Source of the DNA: a virus
Length of the DNA stretch: 64,000 nt
IMG/VR virus record: IMGVR_UViG_3300027963_003275
Location: 1 to 64,000 of that record
Direction: 5' to 3' (one strand)
Below the pieces are notes generated by a model, which was not told where the DNA came from, made no database searches, and worked only from the letters and a program-made list of their open reading frames with translations. The position numbers were made by a program, and so were the translations under genes. Below, one piece after another: positions 17,496-24,830 of this stretch (position 1 is the stretch's first letter; every line of letters begins with the position of its first letter).

Positions 17496-19406
17496 ATGAA
17501 TAAAAAAGATTTAGACGCATTGAACGAGTTATATTTAAGTGTTTATGATGAAGAGCAGTTATTGAATGAAGGACCTTATAGTGCTGATAAAGTACAAATG
17601 GTTCAACAATTACAACAAGCTAGAGATGACTTTGCCTCAATGGGTGGGTATGCTGGATGGTCACGAGCACTTGCGGCTTCTGGTGACAGTGCTAGGGCAA
17701 AAAAATATATGCAAAAGTCTCAACAAATTGGTGATAAAAAAAGAGCAGAACAAACAGCTGCTTCTGCTAGACAACAAAGTCAAAGAACACAAAATAGAGC
17801 AGATGATATTGCTGCATACAGAAACGCATTTGGTACACCAACAGCAGCAGTACAAAAACCACCAGTACAAAAACCAAAACCTTTTGAATATAACAGCAAA
17901 AATCTAGGAGATAAACAAAATGCTGAGTTTAGGGCTGGTGGTGGTAACGCAGCTGTTGGTGACTCATATACCGCTGCAGATGTAGTTGCTCGTGGAAGGG
18001 CAGCACTAAAAGCAAAAGCAGAAACAGCATCTGGTGGTTCTGGTGGTTCTGGTGGTTCTAATAGACCAGCGGCACCAAAACCATCTTCACCAACTCCTGC
18101 TGCGTCGGCACCAAAACCATCTTCACCAACTCCTGCTGCGTCGGCACCAAAACCAGCAGGTTCTCCAATGGACCAATGGAGAGCAGCAAATTCAAAACTT
18201 GCTGCTGCGGCAGATGAAAAAGCAAGAATTCGTGGAACTCAACAGACTGATAATCCTTTAATGAAGGATATGAGGTCAAATCTTCCAATGAACTCTCCTT
18301 CAGTTCAGTCTCCAGCAGTTGCTAAACTTGGTGCAGGTAATCAAAGTTTAGTTAACAATCCAAACGCAATCAAAGCAGCACCTCCCAAACCAACAGAAGC
18401 ACCAAAACCAAAACCACAAATGAATTCATACGAATGGCCTTCTGCAAAAACAATTAGAGAAATTGCAGGTGCTTATGCTTCAATTTACGAAGCAAAGAAA
18501 AAAGTAGACCAAGACGAAGATGGTGATAATGATTTTGCGGATATAAGAATTGCGAGAATGATTGCTTCTGGTGTTCCCAAAGCAAAAGCAATTGCTATGG
18601 TGAAGAACAAATCTTATAATGAAGAAGTTGAACTTTGGGTAAATGAACTTATTGAAGAAGGTTATGACCTAAGTGGATATACTTGGGATGATATGTTTGA
18701 GATTTATGAAGCAACTGCGATGGCTAAGAGAGGTTATGATGAGACTGCAATTCGTAATACAATTGCTAATAAAACTGGTGATAGTGGTGCTGGTGCGTTT
18801 GCAGACAAAGCAACTGCATTAGCAGGTCGTGAAACTTATGGTGACAATAAAAAGAAAGAGGGTAGAGAAAATCTTGCAAGAAAGCAAAGAGGCGATTTCC
18901 GTAATACAACTTCTTCATCTCCTGGTCTTCGTGGATATGCTCACAAGTCCAATGACCCTGCAGTAAAAGCAAAGCAGGCAGCAAGAGGAGCACAAAGAAG
19001 TGCTCTAACCCCAAGAGAAAAAAAGCAACTCAATAGAGAGGCATATGAAGCATATGAGTTTGTAGCATCATATCTTTTAGAGAATAACTTTGCATCAACC
19101 GTTGATGACGCAAATGTGATTATCAACAATATGAGTGAGGGTTGGTTTGAAAGTATTATGGAAGAAAAGAAACCTCTTCCTGTTGCTAAAATGAAAAGAA
19201 AGGAAAGCAAGCTCCTTGATAATGAAGAGGGACAACTACAAGCACTAAGAACTGATTTTGGTTCTAAGGAAAGAAAGGCAAGAATAAAAGAACTTGAAAG
19301 GTTTGATAACATCAATGGTGTAAGAACAAGTGTTGCTAAGAGAGGTGGTAAGCAACAGCATTCAATGCCTGAAATTGGAAGATTTAAACCAAAAGATGAA
19401 GATTGA
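17496..19406 (+). CDS. Large Ala/Pro/Lys-rich virion-like protein with EF-hand-like loop
   Basis: The 636-aa product has an N-terminal helical part and a Gln/Ala-rich region. A Gly-Ser and Pro-Ala-Ser linker (about 175-225) includes an exact repeated block. A helical domain follows, with DQDEDGDNDFAD at 338-349: acidic residues at loop positions 1, 3, 5, 7, 9 and 12 with Gly at 6, as in calcium-binding EF-hand loops. The C-terminal half is helical and charged. Its style matches the proteins at 5895, 6993 and 15831, which are also late. The function is unknown. Confidence 0.6.
   Translation: MNKKDLDALNELYLSVYDEEQLLNEGPYSADKVQMVQQLQQARDDFASMGGYAGWSRALAASGDSARAKKYMQKSQQIGDKKRAEQTAASARQQSQRTQNRADDIAAYRNAFGTPTAAVQKPPVQKPKPFEYNSKNLGDKQNAEFRAGGGNAAVGDSYTAADVVARGRAALKAKAETASGGSGGSGGSNRPAAPKPSSPTPAASAPKPSSPTPAASAPKPAGSPMDQWRAANSKLAAAADEKARIRGTQQTDNPLMKDMRSNLPMNSPSVQSPAVAKLGAGNQSLVNNPNAIKAAPPKPTEAPKPKPQMNSYEWPSAKTIREIAGAYASIYEAKKKVDQDEDGDNDFADIRIARMIASGVPKAKAIAMVKNKSYNEEVELWVNELIEEGYDLSGYTWDDMFEIYEATAMAKRGYDETAIRNTIANKTGDSGAGAFADKATALAGRETYGDNKKKEGRENLARKQRGDFRNTTSSSPGLRGYAHKSNDPAVKAKQAARGAQRSALTPREKKQLNREAYEAYEFVASYLLENNFASTVDDANVIINNMSEGWFESIMEEKKPLPVAKMKRKESKLLDNEEGQLQALRTDFGSKERKARIKELERFDNINGVRTSVAKRGGKQQHSMPEIGRFKPKDED
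18072..18155 (+). repeat. Tandem 36-bp in-frame repeat
   Basis: A 36-bp unit occurs twice without change (18072-18107, 18108-18143), followed by a partial third copy. It encodes a 12-residue Pro/Ser/Ala block in the linker of the protein at 17496. Exact identity suggests recent slippage or recombination. Confidence 0.85.
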
Positions 19407-19425
19407 TACAATATTACAATTCATT

Positions 19426-19451
19426 AAAGCACCTTGACAGGTGCTTTTTTT
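19426..19451 (+). terminator. Terminator
   Basis: AAAGCACCT (19426-19434) pairs with AGGTGCTTT (19439-19447) around TGAC, with a T-tract following. Confidence 0.85.
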
Positions 19452-19462
19452 ATGACTATAAT
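19434..19462 (+). promoter_or_regulatory. Sigma-70 early promoter nested in the terminator
   Basis: TTGACA (19434-19439), a 17-bp spacer and TATAAT (19457-19462) match the consensus exactly. The -35 is formed by the hairpin loop and its right arm. It would drive the genes from 19525. Confidence 0.85.
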
Positions 19463-19493
19463 CACTCTGTTAGGGTTGAAAGATAAGTTATAT

Positions 19494-19500
19494 CTAAATA
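19494..19500 (+). promoter_or_regulatory. Late promoter box CTAAATA
   Basis: CTAAATA lies 24 nt before the start at 19525, so that gene may have both early and late transcription. Confidence 0.45.
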
Positions 19501-19524
19501 ACTTGAAGATTATTAAGGGCCCGA

Positions 19525-19971
19525 ATGAGTTATGAAAACCCTTGGTTATATCAAGGAAAAGTTTTTGAGACAGAAGATATTCAAGAGAATTTTGGATTTG
19601 TTTATTTGATAAGTTGTGAAGAAACTCAAAGAAAATATTTGGGAAGAAAATACTTTTGGTCTTTTAGAACACCAAAAGGAAAGAAAAGAAAAGTAAAACA
19701 AGAAAGTGATTGGAAAAATTATTATGGTTCTTGTCCTGAATTAAAAGAAGATATAAAGAAATATGGAAAGGATAAGTTCCAAAGAACTATAGTGTCTCTT
19801 CATAAGACATTAGGTAAGACAAACTATGAAGAGACAAGGCAATTATTTTTAAATAACGTCCTGACGGAAGCACTTGACAGTGGAGTTCCTGCGTATTATA
19901 ATTCAAATGTCATGAATCGATATTTCAGGAAGGATTACTTTAATGCGACTTCATATCAAGAAAATCTGTAA
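19525..19971 (+). CDS. GIY-YIG-like endonuclease
   Basis: The 148-aa product has GFVYLI (24-29) and YLGRKYF (38-44), which correspond to the GIY and YIG strands with the catalytic Arg. SDWKNYYGSC and LKEDIKKYGKDKF follow, as in phage-encoded free-standing GIY-YIG nucleases, and YEETRQLFLNNVL may supply the catalytic Glu. Such nucleases nick or cut DNA and may act as homing or recombination enzymes. It has a consensus early promoter and overlaps the next gene by 29 nt. Confidence 0.65.
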   Translation: MSYENPWLYQGKVFETEDIQENFGFVYLISCEETQRKYLGRKYFWSFRTPKGKKRKVKQESDWKNYYGSCPELKEDIKKYGKDKFQRTIVSLHKTLGKTNYEETRQLFLNNVLTEALDSGVPAYYNSNVMNRYFRKDYFNATSYQENL

Positions 19972-20137
19972 TGATACGATACAACAACATATTGATCGTA
20001 TGCACGATTTGTGTGAAGAGGGTAGAGCAAGAGATGCGAAATGTATCTATGATGAGATCCGTGATTGGGTAATTCAAAAAGAAAACCTTGAAGTATTATC
20101 ACTTGATTATATCAGTGGAAAATTTTTAGATTTTTAA
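19943..20137 (+). CDS. Small helical protein, 64 aa
   Basis: The product is predicted all-helical and charged, with two Cys and a C-terminal LSLDYISGKFLDF. The ATG at 19943 lies inside the preceding nuclease gene. No domain is recognised. It ends just before a CTAAATA box. Confidence 0.5.
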   Translation: MRLHIKKICNDTIQQHIDRMHDLCEEGRARDAKCIYDEIRDWVIQKENLEVLSLDYISGKFLDF

Positions 20138-20143
20138 TGATTT

Positions 20144-20150
20144 CTAAATA
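20144..20150 (+). promoter_or_regulatory. Late promoter box CTAAATA
   Basis: The box lies just after the preceding stop and well upstream of the lysozyme-like gene, giving it a 5' leader of about 140 nt. Confidence 0.55.
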
Positions 20151-20234
20151 CTCTGATATAATGCAAAAATCCATTTTTGGATTCCTATTATGAGTAGGTT
20201 TTAATATTATGAGAATTTGATTGTGAAAATTAGA

Positions 20235-20285
20235 GCCCAGGAAAGTGCCTCCCGAGAGGGTTGGTGTACCCCCTTTCTATTGGGA
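20235..20285 (+). other. Possible structured RNA leader
   Basis: In the leader of the lysozyme-like gene, CCCA (20236-20239) can pair with TGGG (20281-20284) and GAAAG (20241-20245) with CTTTC (20273-20277). They enclose a CCTC-CCGA-GAGG hairpin. An alternative pairs GGG (20258-20260) with the downstream C-run. No known RNA family was recognised. Confidence 0.35.
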
Positions 20286-20306
20286 TGTAGAGTTCAATTA
20301 ATTTAA

Positions 20307-20945
20307 ATGCAAAATTTCTTTACAGTAACCTTGCCCCTTTTGGCAGCGGTTACGACCAATACGGCAACATTGCCTGGTTTATTTCCTCCTCCCCCATTGA
20401 GTGCCCCGCCACCATTTTCTGTGATTAAGGAGTTTGAGACCAAGACAACGACCAAAGAGGTTGTTCCCGAAAAACCAAAAGAGAAAAGGTTAATTTGTAA
20501 AGGGTGTTCAAATGTAGAGCAAAATGCTCTTGATTACTTCCAAGATATTGGAATCAAAGACAGAAACGCCCTTGCTACCATCATGGGCAACATTAAACAG
20601 GAATCAACATTCCAATCTAGTGTTTGTGAAGGTGGTAGTATAACGTCATACTATAATTGCTCAGGTGGTTATGGTTTGATTCAATGGACATCTGCGAATC
20701 GTTATTATGGATTGGGTGATTTTGCTAAGAAGTATGGTGGTTCTCCATCATCACTTCAAACGCAACTTCGTTATCTAACAAATGAAGTTCAGTGGAAGAG
20801 GATTGAGGAGAAGATGAAAACTCCCGGCAAATCAATTTACTCTTACATGGACTATGCGTACAGTTGGATTGGTTGGGGGCATCATGGTGCTCGCACATCT
20901 TATGCCTATGATTATGCATCTCGACTAGTTCAAGTAGAAGTCTAA
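20307..20945 (+). CDS. Tail-lysozyme-type protein with hydrophobic N-terminus
   Basis: The 212-aa product has a hydrophobic, Pro-rich N-terminal 40 residues that may be a signal or anchor, then a short linker. A phage tail lysozyme domain (Phage_lysozyme2 type) runs from about residue 70: the ALATIMGNIKQEST helix carries the catalytic-type Glu, followed by GYGLIQWT and a GWGHHGAR region. It should cleave peptidoglycan glycan strands during entry or release. The following gene is membrane-anchored. Confidence 0.7.
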   Translation: MQNFFTVTLPLLAAVTTNTATLPGLFPPPPLSAPPPFSVIKEFETKTTTKEVVPEKPKEKRLICKGCSNVEQNALDYFQDIGIKDRNALATIMGNIKQESTFQSSVCEGGSITSYYNCSGGYGLIQWTSANRYYGLGDFAKKYGGSPSSLQTQLRYLTNEVQWKRIEEKMKTPGKSIYSYMDYAYSWIGWGHHGARTSYAYDYASRLVQVEV

Positions 20946-20978
20946 TATATAAGGGGAGTGTTACTGCTCTCCTTTCTT

Positions 20979-21389
20979 ATGTTTAAATTTGGAAAACAAA
21001 AACCAGATATAAAACAATATGCAATCATAGGAATTGTATTGAGTTCTATTATTGCAACACTTTCCCAATGTAGTGGTATTAAGCAAGATAGTATTTGGGA
21101 CTTACTTGACGAAGTTCAAAGAAGATATTTCCCACAAACTATTCTCAACGACTTTGTGATTAAAGATCCAGAGAAACTTGATAGAAGAATCAATCGTGAT
21201 GTTGATGCAGCAATCGCAGAGTATGAACGATTGACAGGAGATGATGGAAAGGTTAAAATACCTTCACCACGATACTCAGAGAAACCACAAGACGGGTCTT
21301 ATGCCCAATCAGTTCTTGGAGGTGAAATGAGATTGTGTGCTCCATGGGTTGATGACTGCCCAAAAGATGCGAAATTAATTCAGCGGTAG
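20979..21389 (+). CDS. Membrane-anchored hypothetical protein whose end overlaps tRNA-Gly
   Basis: From the ATG at 20979 it is 136 aa, with one hydrophobic segment at about residues 14-32 (YAIIGIVLSSIIATLSQCS). A Cys there only loosely resembles a lipobox. A periplasmic-type acidic domain follows. It is placed after the lysozyme-like gene, so a lysis or entry role is possible. Its last codons and TAG stop lie inside the tRNA-Gly gene (21 nt overlap), which is unusual. Confidence 0.6.
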   Translation: MFKFGKQKPDIKQYAIIGIVLSSIIATLSQCSGIKQDSIWDLLDEVQRRYFPQTILNDFVIKDPEKLDRRINRDVDAAIAEYERLTGDDGKVKIPSPRYSEKPQDGSYAQSVLGGEMRLCAPWVDDCPKDAKLIQR

Positions 21390-21440
21390 AATGTCTGCCT
21401 TCCAAGCAGAACGTCAGGAGTTCGAATCTCCTATTTCGCT
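21369..21440 (+). tRNA. tRNA-Gly (anticodon TCC)
   Basis: The cloverleaf is complete: acceptor GCGAAAT/ATTTCGC, D arm ATTC/GAAT, anticodon arm TCTGC-CTTCCAA-GCAGA and T arm AGGAG-TTCGAAT-CTCCT, with discriminator T. The CCA end is not encoded. It reads GGA, a common codon in this AT-rich genome. Confidence 0.93.
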
Positions 21441-21458
21441 TTCCCAATTTTTTGGGAA
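21441..21458 (+). terminator. Hairpin after tRNA-Gly
   Basis: TTCCCAA pairs perfectly with TTGGGAA around four T. It may act as terminator or tRNA 3' processing signal. No long T-tract follows. Confidence 0.5.
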
Positions 21459-21460
21459 TA

Positions 21461-21467
21461 CTAAATA
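21461..21467 (+). promoter_or_regulatory. Late promoter box CTAAATA
   Basis: The box lies 32 nt before the porin-like start, directly behind the hairpin. Confidence 0.6.
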
Positions 21468-21499
21468 ATCCTCGTAGTTGTAAATCTTAATACAATCTT

Positions 21500-22390
21500 A
21501 TGAATTTTAAATCATTTTTTGCTAGTGCCGTTGTTGTTTCTGCAATGACCGCTCCTGCTATGGCACAAGTCACCAGTGTTTCTCAACTGAGTGATGTGCA
21601 ACCTACTGACTGGTCTTATCAGGCAGTTTCAAATCTGGTATCGCGTTATGGATGTGTTGCTGGTTTCCCTAATGGAACTTTTCAACCAGGACAACCTGCC
21701 ACTCGTGCCCAACTTGCTGCACTGACTAGTGCTTGCCTGGATCGCATTAGTGAGTATCAGACTGCTGCTGATGCTGCTCTTGCTGCCGCGCTTCGTGCTC
21801 AATTCTCCAAAGAAATTGCTGCCACTAATACTCGTGTAACGACTCTGGAAGTTGCTTCTGCTCGTAAGGCACAAGGAGTTGGTCAGTATGTAGGTGTTGG
21901 CGTTCTGCTGAATAAGCAAGGAGTTGCTGGCGGTGGTAATGGTACTAATCAAACCATCTCCGGTGCTACTGTTCAGGCACGTCTTCCTGTTGCTACTGCT
22001 TGGGGAAATGAAGTTTCAATTCGCCCTTATGGCAACTTTGTTGGTAACCCTGCTGGACAGATTGGTGCTGCTGGTGGTGCTCTTGCTACTTATGATTATT
22101 CCGTTTCACGCAAGAATCTTGCAAATGGAACTAAAGTAAGTCGTGCAAACATCTATGGTGGTATTGGTGTTCAAACTCCTTTTGTGAATAACACCACTTC
22201 CAATTATCAATCTGCTGTTGGTTCTCAGACTCAAGTTGTTCTTGCTTTGGGTGTTGAAGGTCGTATTACTGATTCCTTGGTTGGTTTTGCAGATCTTAAG
22301 TTCCCCACTACCAATGCTGGTAACAGTTATGGTAGTTCAAACGGAACTTATAGTCCCGTGTTCACAACTGGTCTTGGTATCAAGTTCTGA
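21500..22390 (+). CDS. Outer-membrane porin with S-layer-homology domain (cyanobacterial SomA/SomB type)
   Basis: The 296-aa precursor has a clear signal peptide (residues 1-23, cleavage after AMA). An SLH-type domain follows at about 28-85 (SDVQPTDWSYQAVSNL; GFPNGTFQPGQPATRAQLA), which in cyanobacterial porins binds the cell wall. A short coiled coil (88-120) and a Gly/Thr/Asn-rich beta-barrel-like region ending in Phe (GLGIKF) complete it. The barrel is shorter than in host porins of about 500 aa. It is preceded by a late box. It probably derives from the host and would be exported to the outer membrane. Confidence 0.75.
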   Translation: MNFKSFFASAVVVSAMTAPAMAQVTSVSQLSDVQPTDWSYQAVSNLVSRYGCVAGFPNGTFQPGQPATRAQLAALTSACLDRISEYQTAADAALAAALRAQFSKEIAATNTRVTTLEVASARKAQGVGQYVGVGVLLNKQGVAGGGNGTNQTISGATVQARLPVATAWGNEVSIRPYGNFVGNPAGQIGAAGGALATYDYSVSRKNLANGTKVSRANIYGGIGVQTPFVNNTTSNYQSAVGSQTQVVLALGVEGRITDSLVGFADLKFPTTNAGNSYGSSNGTYSPVFTTGLGIKF

Positions 22391-22416
22391 TAACCTTTAA
22401 GGTGTAAGTACCATTT

Positions 22417-22438
22417 ATCCCCCACAAGGGGGATTTTG
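22417..22438 (+). terminator. Terminator after the porin gene
   Basis: ATCCCCC (22417-22423) pairs with GGGGGAT (22428-22434) around ACAA, followed by a short T-run. Confidence 0.75.
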
Positions 22439-22451
22439 GTATTTGGTCATT

Positions 22452-22459
22452 TATAAATA
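22452..22459 (+). promoter_or_regulatory. Late promoter box TATAAATA
   Basis: This exact late box lies 14 nt before the Dps-like start. Confidence 0.75.
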
Positions 22460-22473
22460 CTTCAAAAAGTATA

Positions 22474-22917
22474 ATGGAAACTTTATTCAAATCACTTAGT
22501 GATGCTCAGGCATCACTTTTTGTTTTATTTCAAAAAACTTGGATTTATCATTGGGATGTTGTTGGACCAGACTTTCATCAACTACACACTGTCTTTGGTG
22601 AACAATATAATGAAATGTTTGAAGAGATTGATACTCTCACAGAACATATGAGATATTTGGGAATGAAACCAGTCAGCACTCTCACAAGAATTACTGAAGT
22701 AACTCAAATTGAACAAGCATCAAATAGTGCCCAAGATATTGGTGCTATGGAAATGGTTAGGCAGTTGAGAGATGATAATAAAAAGATTGTAGAAATATTT
22801 ACAGAAATTTCAGAAGAAGCAGATAAACAAAAACAATATGCAACTTCAAATTTAGTTCAAACTATAATGGAAACGCACGGCAAATTCCATTGGATGTTGA
22901 GATCTTTTCTAGAATAA
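22474..22917 (+). CDS. Dps/ferritin-like protein
   Basis: The 147-aa four-helix protein has the Dps ferroxidase pattern: H26-W27, LH with H38, then D53 and E57 in EEIDTLTEH. Dps proteins form 12-mers that oxidise and store iron and protect DNA from peroxide. Here it could protect host DNA or phage DNA under photo-oxidative stress. The length is typical of compact Dps proteins. It has its own late box and is followed by small early-type genes. Confidence 0.8.
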   Translation: METLFKSLSDAQASLFVLFQKTWIYHWDVVGPDFHQLHTVFGEQYNEMFEEIDTLTEHMRYLGMKPVSTLTRITEVTQIEQASNSAQDIGAMEMVRQLRDDNKKIVEIFTEISEEADKQKQYATSNLVQTIMETHGKFHWMLRSFLE

Positions 22918-22968
22918 AAATTAATGGTATAATGTAAATACTTGACTAATTTAAAGGAATGATATAAA

Positions 22969-23223
22969 ATGTTAAAGGTCAGATGTAAAATGTGCAACAA
23001 AGAGTTGCACTCTCATCAAACACAGACTAAGTGTTGTGGATGTGATAATTTAACCACAGTAAAAGATGATAAAATTACTGCATTAGATTTAAGTTTGGTA
23101 GAGTTAATATCAAATCCAAATTTAAAAAATAATTCTTCTTCTCTTTTTACAAGAGAAGATCTTGCATATCAAGAAGCAAGAAGAAACCGTAAAGTTAGAA
23201 AAATGGAGTTTGAAATTAAATGA
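22969..23223 (+). CDS. Small zinc-ribbon protein, 84 aa
   Basis: The N-terminus carries CKMC (residues 6-9) and CCGC (about 22-25), a likely zinc knuckle. A helical, basic C-terminus (AYQEARRNRKVRK) follows. This looks like a nucleic-acid- or protein-binding adaptor. Weak TATAAT-like sequence occurs upstream, but no convincing -35. The stop overlaps the next start (ATGA). Confidence 0.6.
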   Translation: MLKVRCKMCNKELHSHQTQTKCCGCDNLTTVKDDKITALDLSLVELISNPNLKNNSSSLFTREDLAYQEARRNRKVRKMEFEIK

Positions 23224-23375
23224 GTTGGGAATCCCCAAACCTGTCTAAGGGTGATATTGAATTACTTACAATCGCATTGGATGAGTATCTTTATGCGTCA
23301 AATTTAGAAGTTCCAGATATGCCTAAAATGGAAAAACTATTACATAGATTGGAAGACCATTTGAATAAGTTTTAA
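23220..23375 (+). CDS. Small acidic helical protein, 51 aa
   Basis: It starts at the ATG overlapping the zinc-ribbon gene stop. The product is helical with several Leu and Glu and ends in HRLEDHLNKF. No domain is recognised. It is probably translated together with the zinc-ribbon gene. Confidence 0.55.
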   Translation: MSWESPNLSKGDIELLTIALDEYLYASNLEVPDMPKMEKLLHRLEDHLNKF

Positions 23376-23390
23376 TTTTTTATAATTATA

Positions 23391-23419
23391 TTGACAGACC
23401 TTTCAATAACTGATATGAT
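23391..23419 (+). promoter_or_regulatory. Sigma-70 early promoter
   Basis: TTGACA (23391-23396), a 17-bp spacer and TATGAT (23414-23419) lie 13 nt before the antitoxin-like start. Confidence 0.8.
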
Positions 23420-23431
23420 AATCTTATATTA

Positions 23432-23623
23432 ATGAAGCAAATGAAAAAGTTTACGGTAGAAGAATTCCAAGAAGACTTTGATAATCTAATAGAAAGAGTA
23501 GAAAATGGAGAGTCTTTTGTTATCACTAGCGAATACGGAGATGCTATGATGATTCCTTATGGTGAGTATAAAGAAGTTGACGACCTTATCCGAATACACA
23601 CGGATCACGAAGAGGGTTGTTGA
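23432..23623 (+). CDS. Phd/YefM-like antitoxin, no adjacent toxin
   Basis: The 63-aa product has the N-terminal DNA-binding pattern of Phd/YefM antitoxins: FTVEEFQEDFDNLIERVENGE followed by a beta strand with FVITSEYGDAMMIP. It ends in IRIHTDHEEGC. No RelE- or Doc-like gene is adjacent; a tRNA follows. It could neutralise a host toxin or act as a small repressor. The strong early promoter means it is made at once after entry. An in-frame ATG at 23441 is an alternative start. Confidence 0.6.
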   Translation: MKQMKKFTVEEFQEDFDNLIERVENGESFVITSEYGDAMMIPYGEYKEVDDLIRIHTDHEEGC

Positions 23624-23629
23624 ATTTTT

Positions 23630-23701
23630 GGGAGTATAGCTTAATGGTCAGAGCGGCCTGCTTATAACGGGTTAGTCTGGGTTCAACTCCCAGTATTCCC
23701 A
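23630..23701 (+). tRNA. tRNA-Ile (anticodon TAT)
   Basis: Acceptor GGGAGTA/TATTCCC contains one G-T pair. The D arm is GCT/AGC, the anticodon arm GCCTG-CTTATAA-CGGGT and the T arm CTGGG-TTCAACT-CCCAG, with discriminator A. The anticodon reads AUA, frequent in this phage but rare in higher-GC hosts. CCA is not encoded. Confidence 0.85.
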
Positions 23702-23773
23702 TAGTCACGGAGAGACTTTAAAAGTACTGGTGGAGTCAGTATTTAATACGACCCTATGCTTACATACATTAAA

Positions 23774-23800
23774 GGAGAGTTGCATAAACTCTCCTTTTTT
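23774..23800 (+). terminator. Terminator before the glycan operon
   Basis: GGAGAGTT (23774-23781) pairs with AACTCTCC (23787-23794), followed by six T. The stretch 23702-23773 between tRNA-Ile and this hairpin shows nothing recognisable. Confidence 0.9.
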
Positions 23801-23808
23801 GATATAAT
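23780..23808 (+). promoter_or_regulatory. Sigma-70 promoter of the glycan operon, nested in the terminator
   Basis: TTGCAT (23780-23785), a 17-bp spacer and TATAAT (23803-23808) lie 20 nt before gmd. The -35 is made from the end of the left arm and the loop of the terminator. Confidence 0.7.
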
Positions 23809-23828
23809 AGTACAAAATATTTTATTAT

Positions 23829-24830
23829 ATGAAAGTTGCTTTAATTACTGGTATTACAGGTCAAGATGGATCTTATCTTGCCGAACTGCTCCTAGAAAAA
23901 GGATATGAAGTTCATGGCATTATTCGTCGTTGTTCACTCATTAATACCCATCGTATTGATCATATTTACAATAAACTAAAGTTGCATTATGGTGATTTAA
24001 CTGATTCAACAAATCTTGTTAGAGTTATTCAGTTAGTTCAACCTGATGAGATTTATAATCTTGGTGCTCAAAGTCATGTAAAGGTTTCTTTTGATATGCC
24101 TGAATATACAGGACAAACAGATGCTCTTGGAACTCTTCGTGTTCTTGAAGCAGTTCGTTTGCTTGGAATGGAAGATAAGGTTCGTATCTATCAAGCATCT
24201 ACATCAGAGATGTTTGGTTTAGTGCAGGAAGTTCCACAAAAAGAAACTACACCATTTTACCCACGTAGTCCTTATGGATGTGCTAAGGTTTATGGGTATT
24301 GGATCACAAAGAACTATCGTGAGGCATATGGAATGTATGCTTGTACGGGTATTCTTTTCAATCACGAATCACCAAGACGAGGAGAAACTTTTGTGACCCG
24401 TAAGATTACTCAAGCATTTTCTCGTATTTCTGTTGGTATGCAAGATTGTTTACATCTTGGTAATCTTAATGCTAAAAGGGATTGGGGACATGCTAAGGAC
24501 TTTGTAGAAGCAATGTGGTTAATGCTTCAACAGGATGAACCTGATGATTTTGTAATTGCGACTGGAAAACAGTATTCAGTTAAAGAATTTGTAAATGCTG
24601 CTGGACCTTATTTTGGTCTTCATATTGAATGGGAAGGTGAAGGACTTGAAGAAGTTGGAGTTGAAAAATTTAGCAGAAAACCAGTTATTCGTGTGAATCC
24701 TAAATATTTTAGACCGACTGAAGTAGAGACTTTATTGGGTGATGCTTCTAAGGCAAAAGAAAAACTAGGTTGGGAACCTAAGATTTCTTTTGAACAATTA
24801 GTTGAGGATATGTGTATTCATGGACAGTGA
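23829..24830 (+). CDS. gmd: GDP-mannose 4,6-dehydratase
   Basis: Gmd converts GDP-D-mannose to GDP-4-keto-6-deoxymannose, the first step to GDP-fucose and related sugars. The 333-aa extended short-chain dehydrogenase has [14 protein letters not shown] at the NADP site. Family motifs [19 protein letters not shown] (the YxxxK pair) and [17 protein letters not shown] follow. It is the first gene of the glycan operon and overlaps the next by 11 nt. Confidence 0.95.
   Translation: MKVALITGITGQDGSYLAELLLEKGYEVHGIIRRCSLINTHRIDHIYNKLKLHYGDLTDSTNLVRVIQLVQPDEIYNLGAQSHVKVSFDMPEYTGQTDALGTLRVLEAVRLLGMEDKVRIYQASTSEMFGLVQEVPQKETTPFYPRSPYGCAKVYGYWITKNYREAYGMYACTGILFNHESPRRGETFVTRKITQAFSRISVGMQDCLHLGNLNAKRDWGHAKDFVEAMWLMLQQDEPDDFVIATGKQYSVKEFVNAAGPYFGLHIEWEGEGLEEVGVEKFSRKPVIRVNPKYFRPTEVETLLGDASKAKEKLGWEPKISFEQLVEDMCIHGQ

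Noticed and set aside
18072-18155. CRISPR array
   Set aside because: Two contiguous 36-bp copies without spacers lie in frame within a coding gene. No array was seen elsewhere.
18058-18288. Leu-rich minus-strand frame and a Leu/Gln + frame in the repeat region
   Set aside because: Both arise from the repeated Pro/Ala/Ser codons of the protein at 17496.
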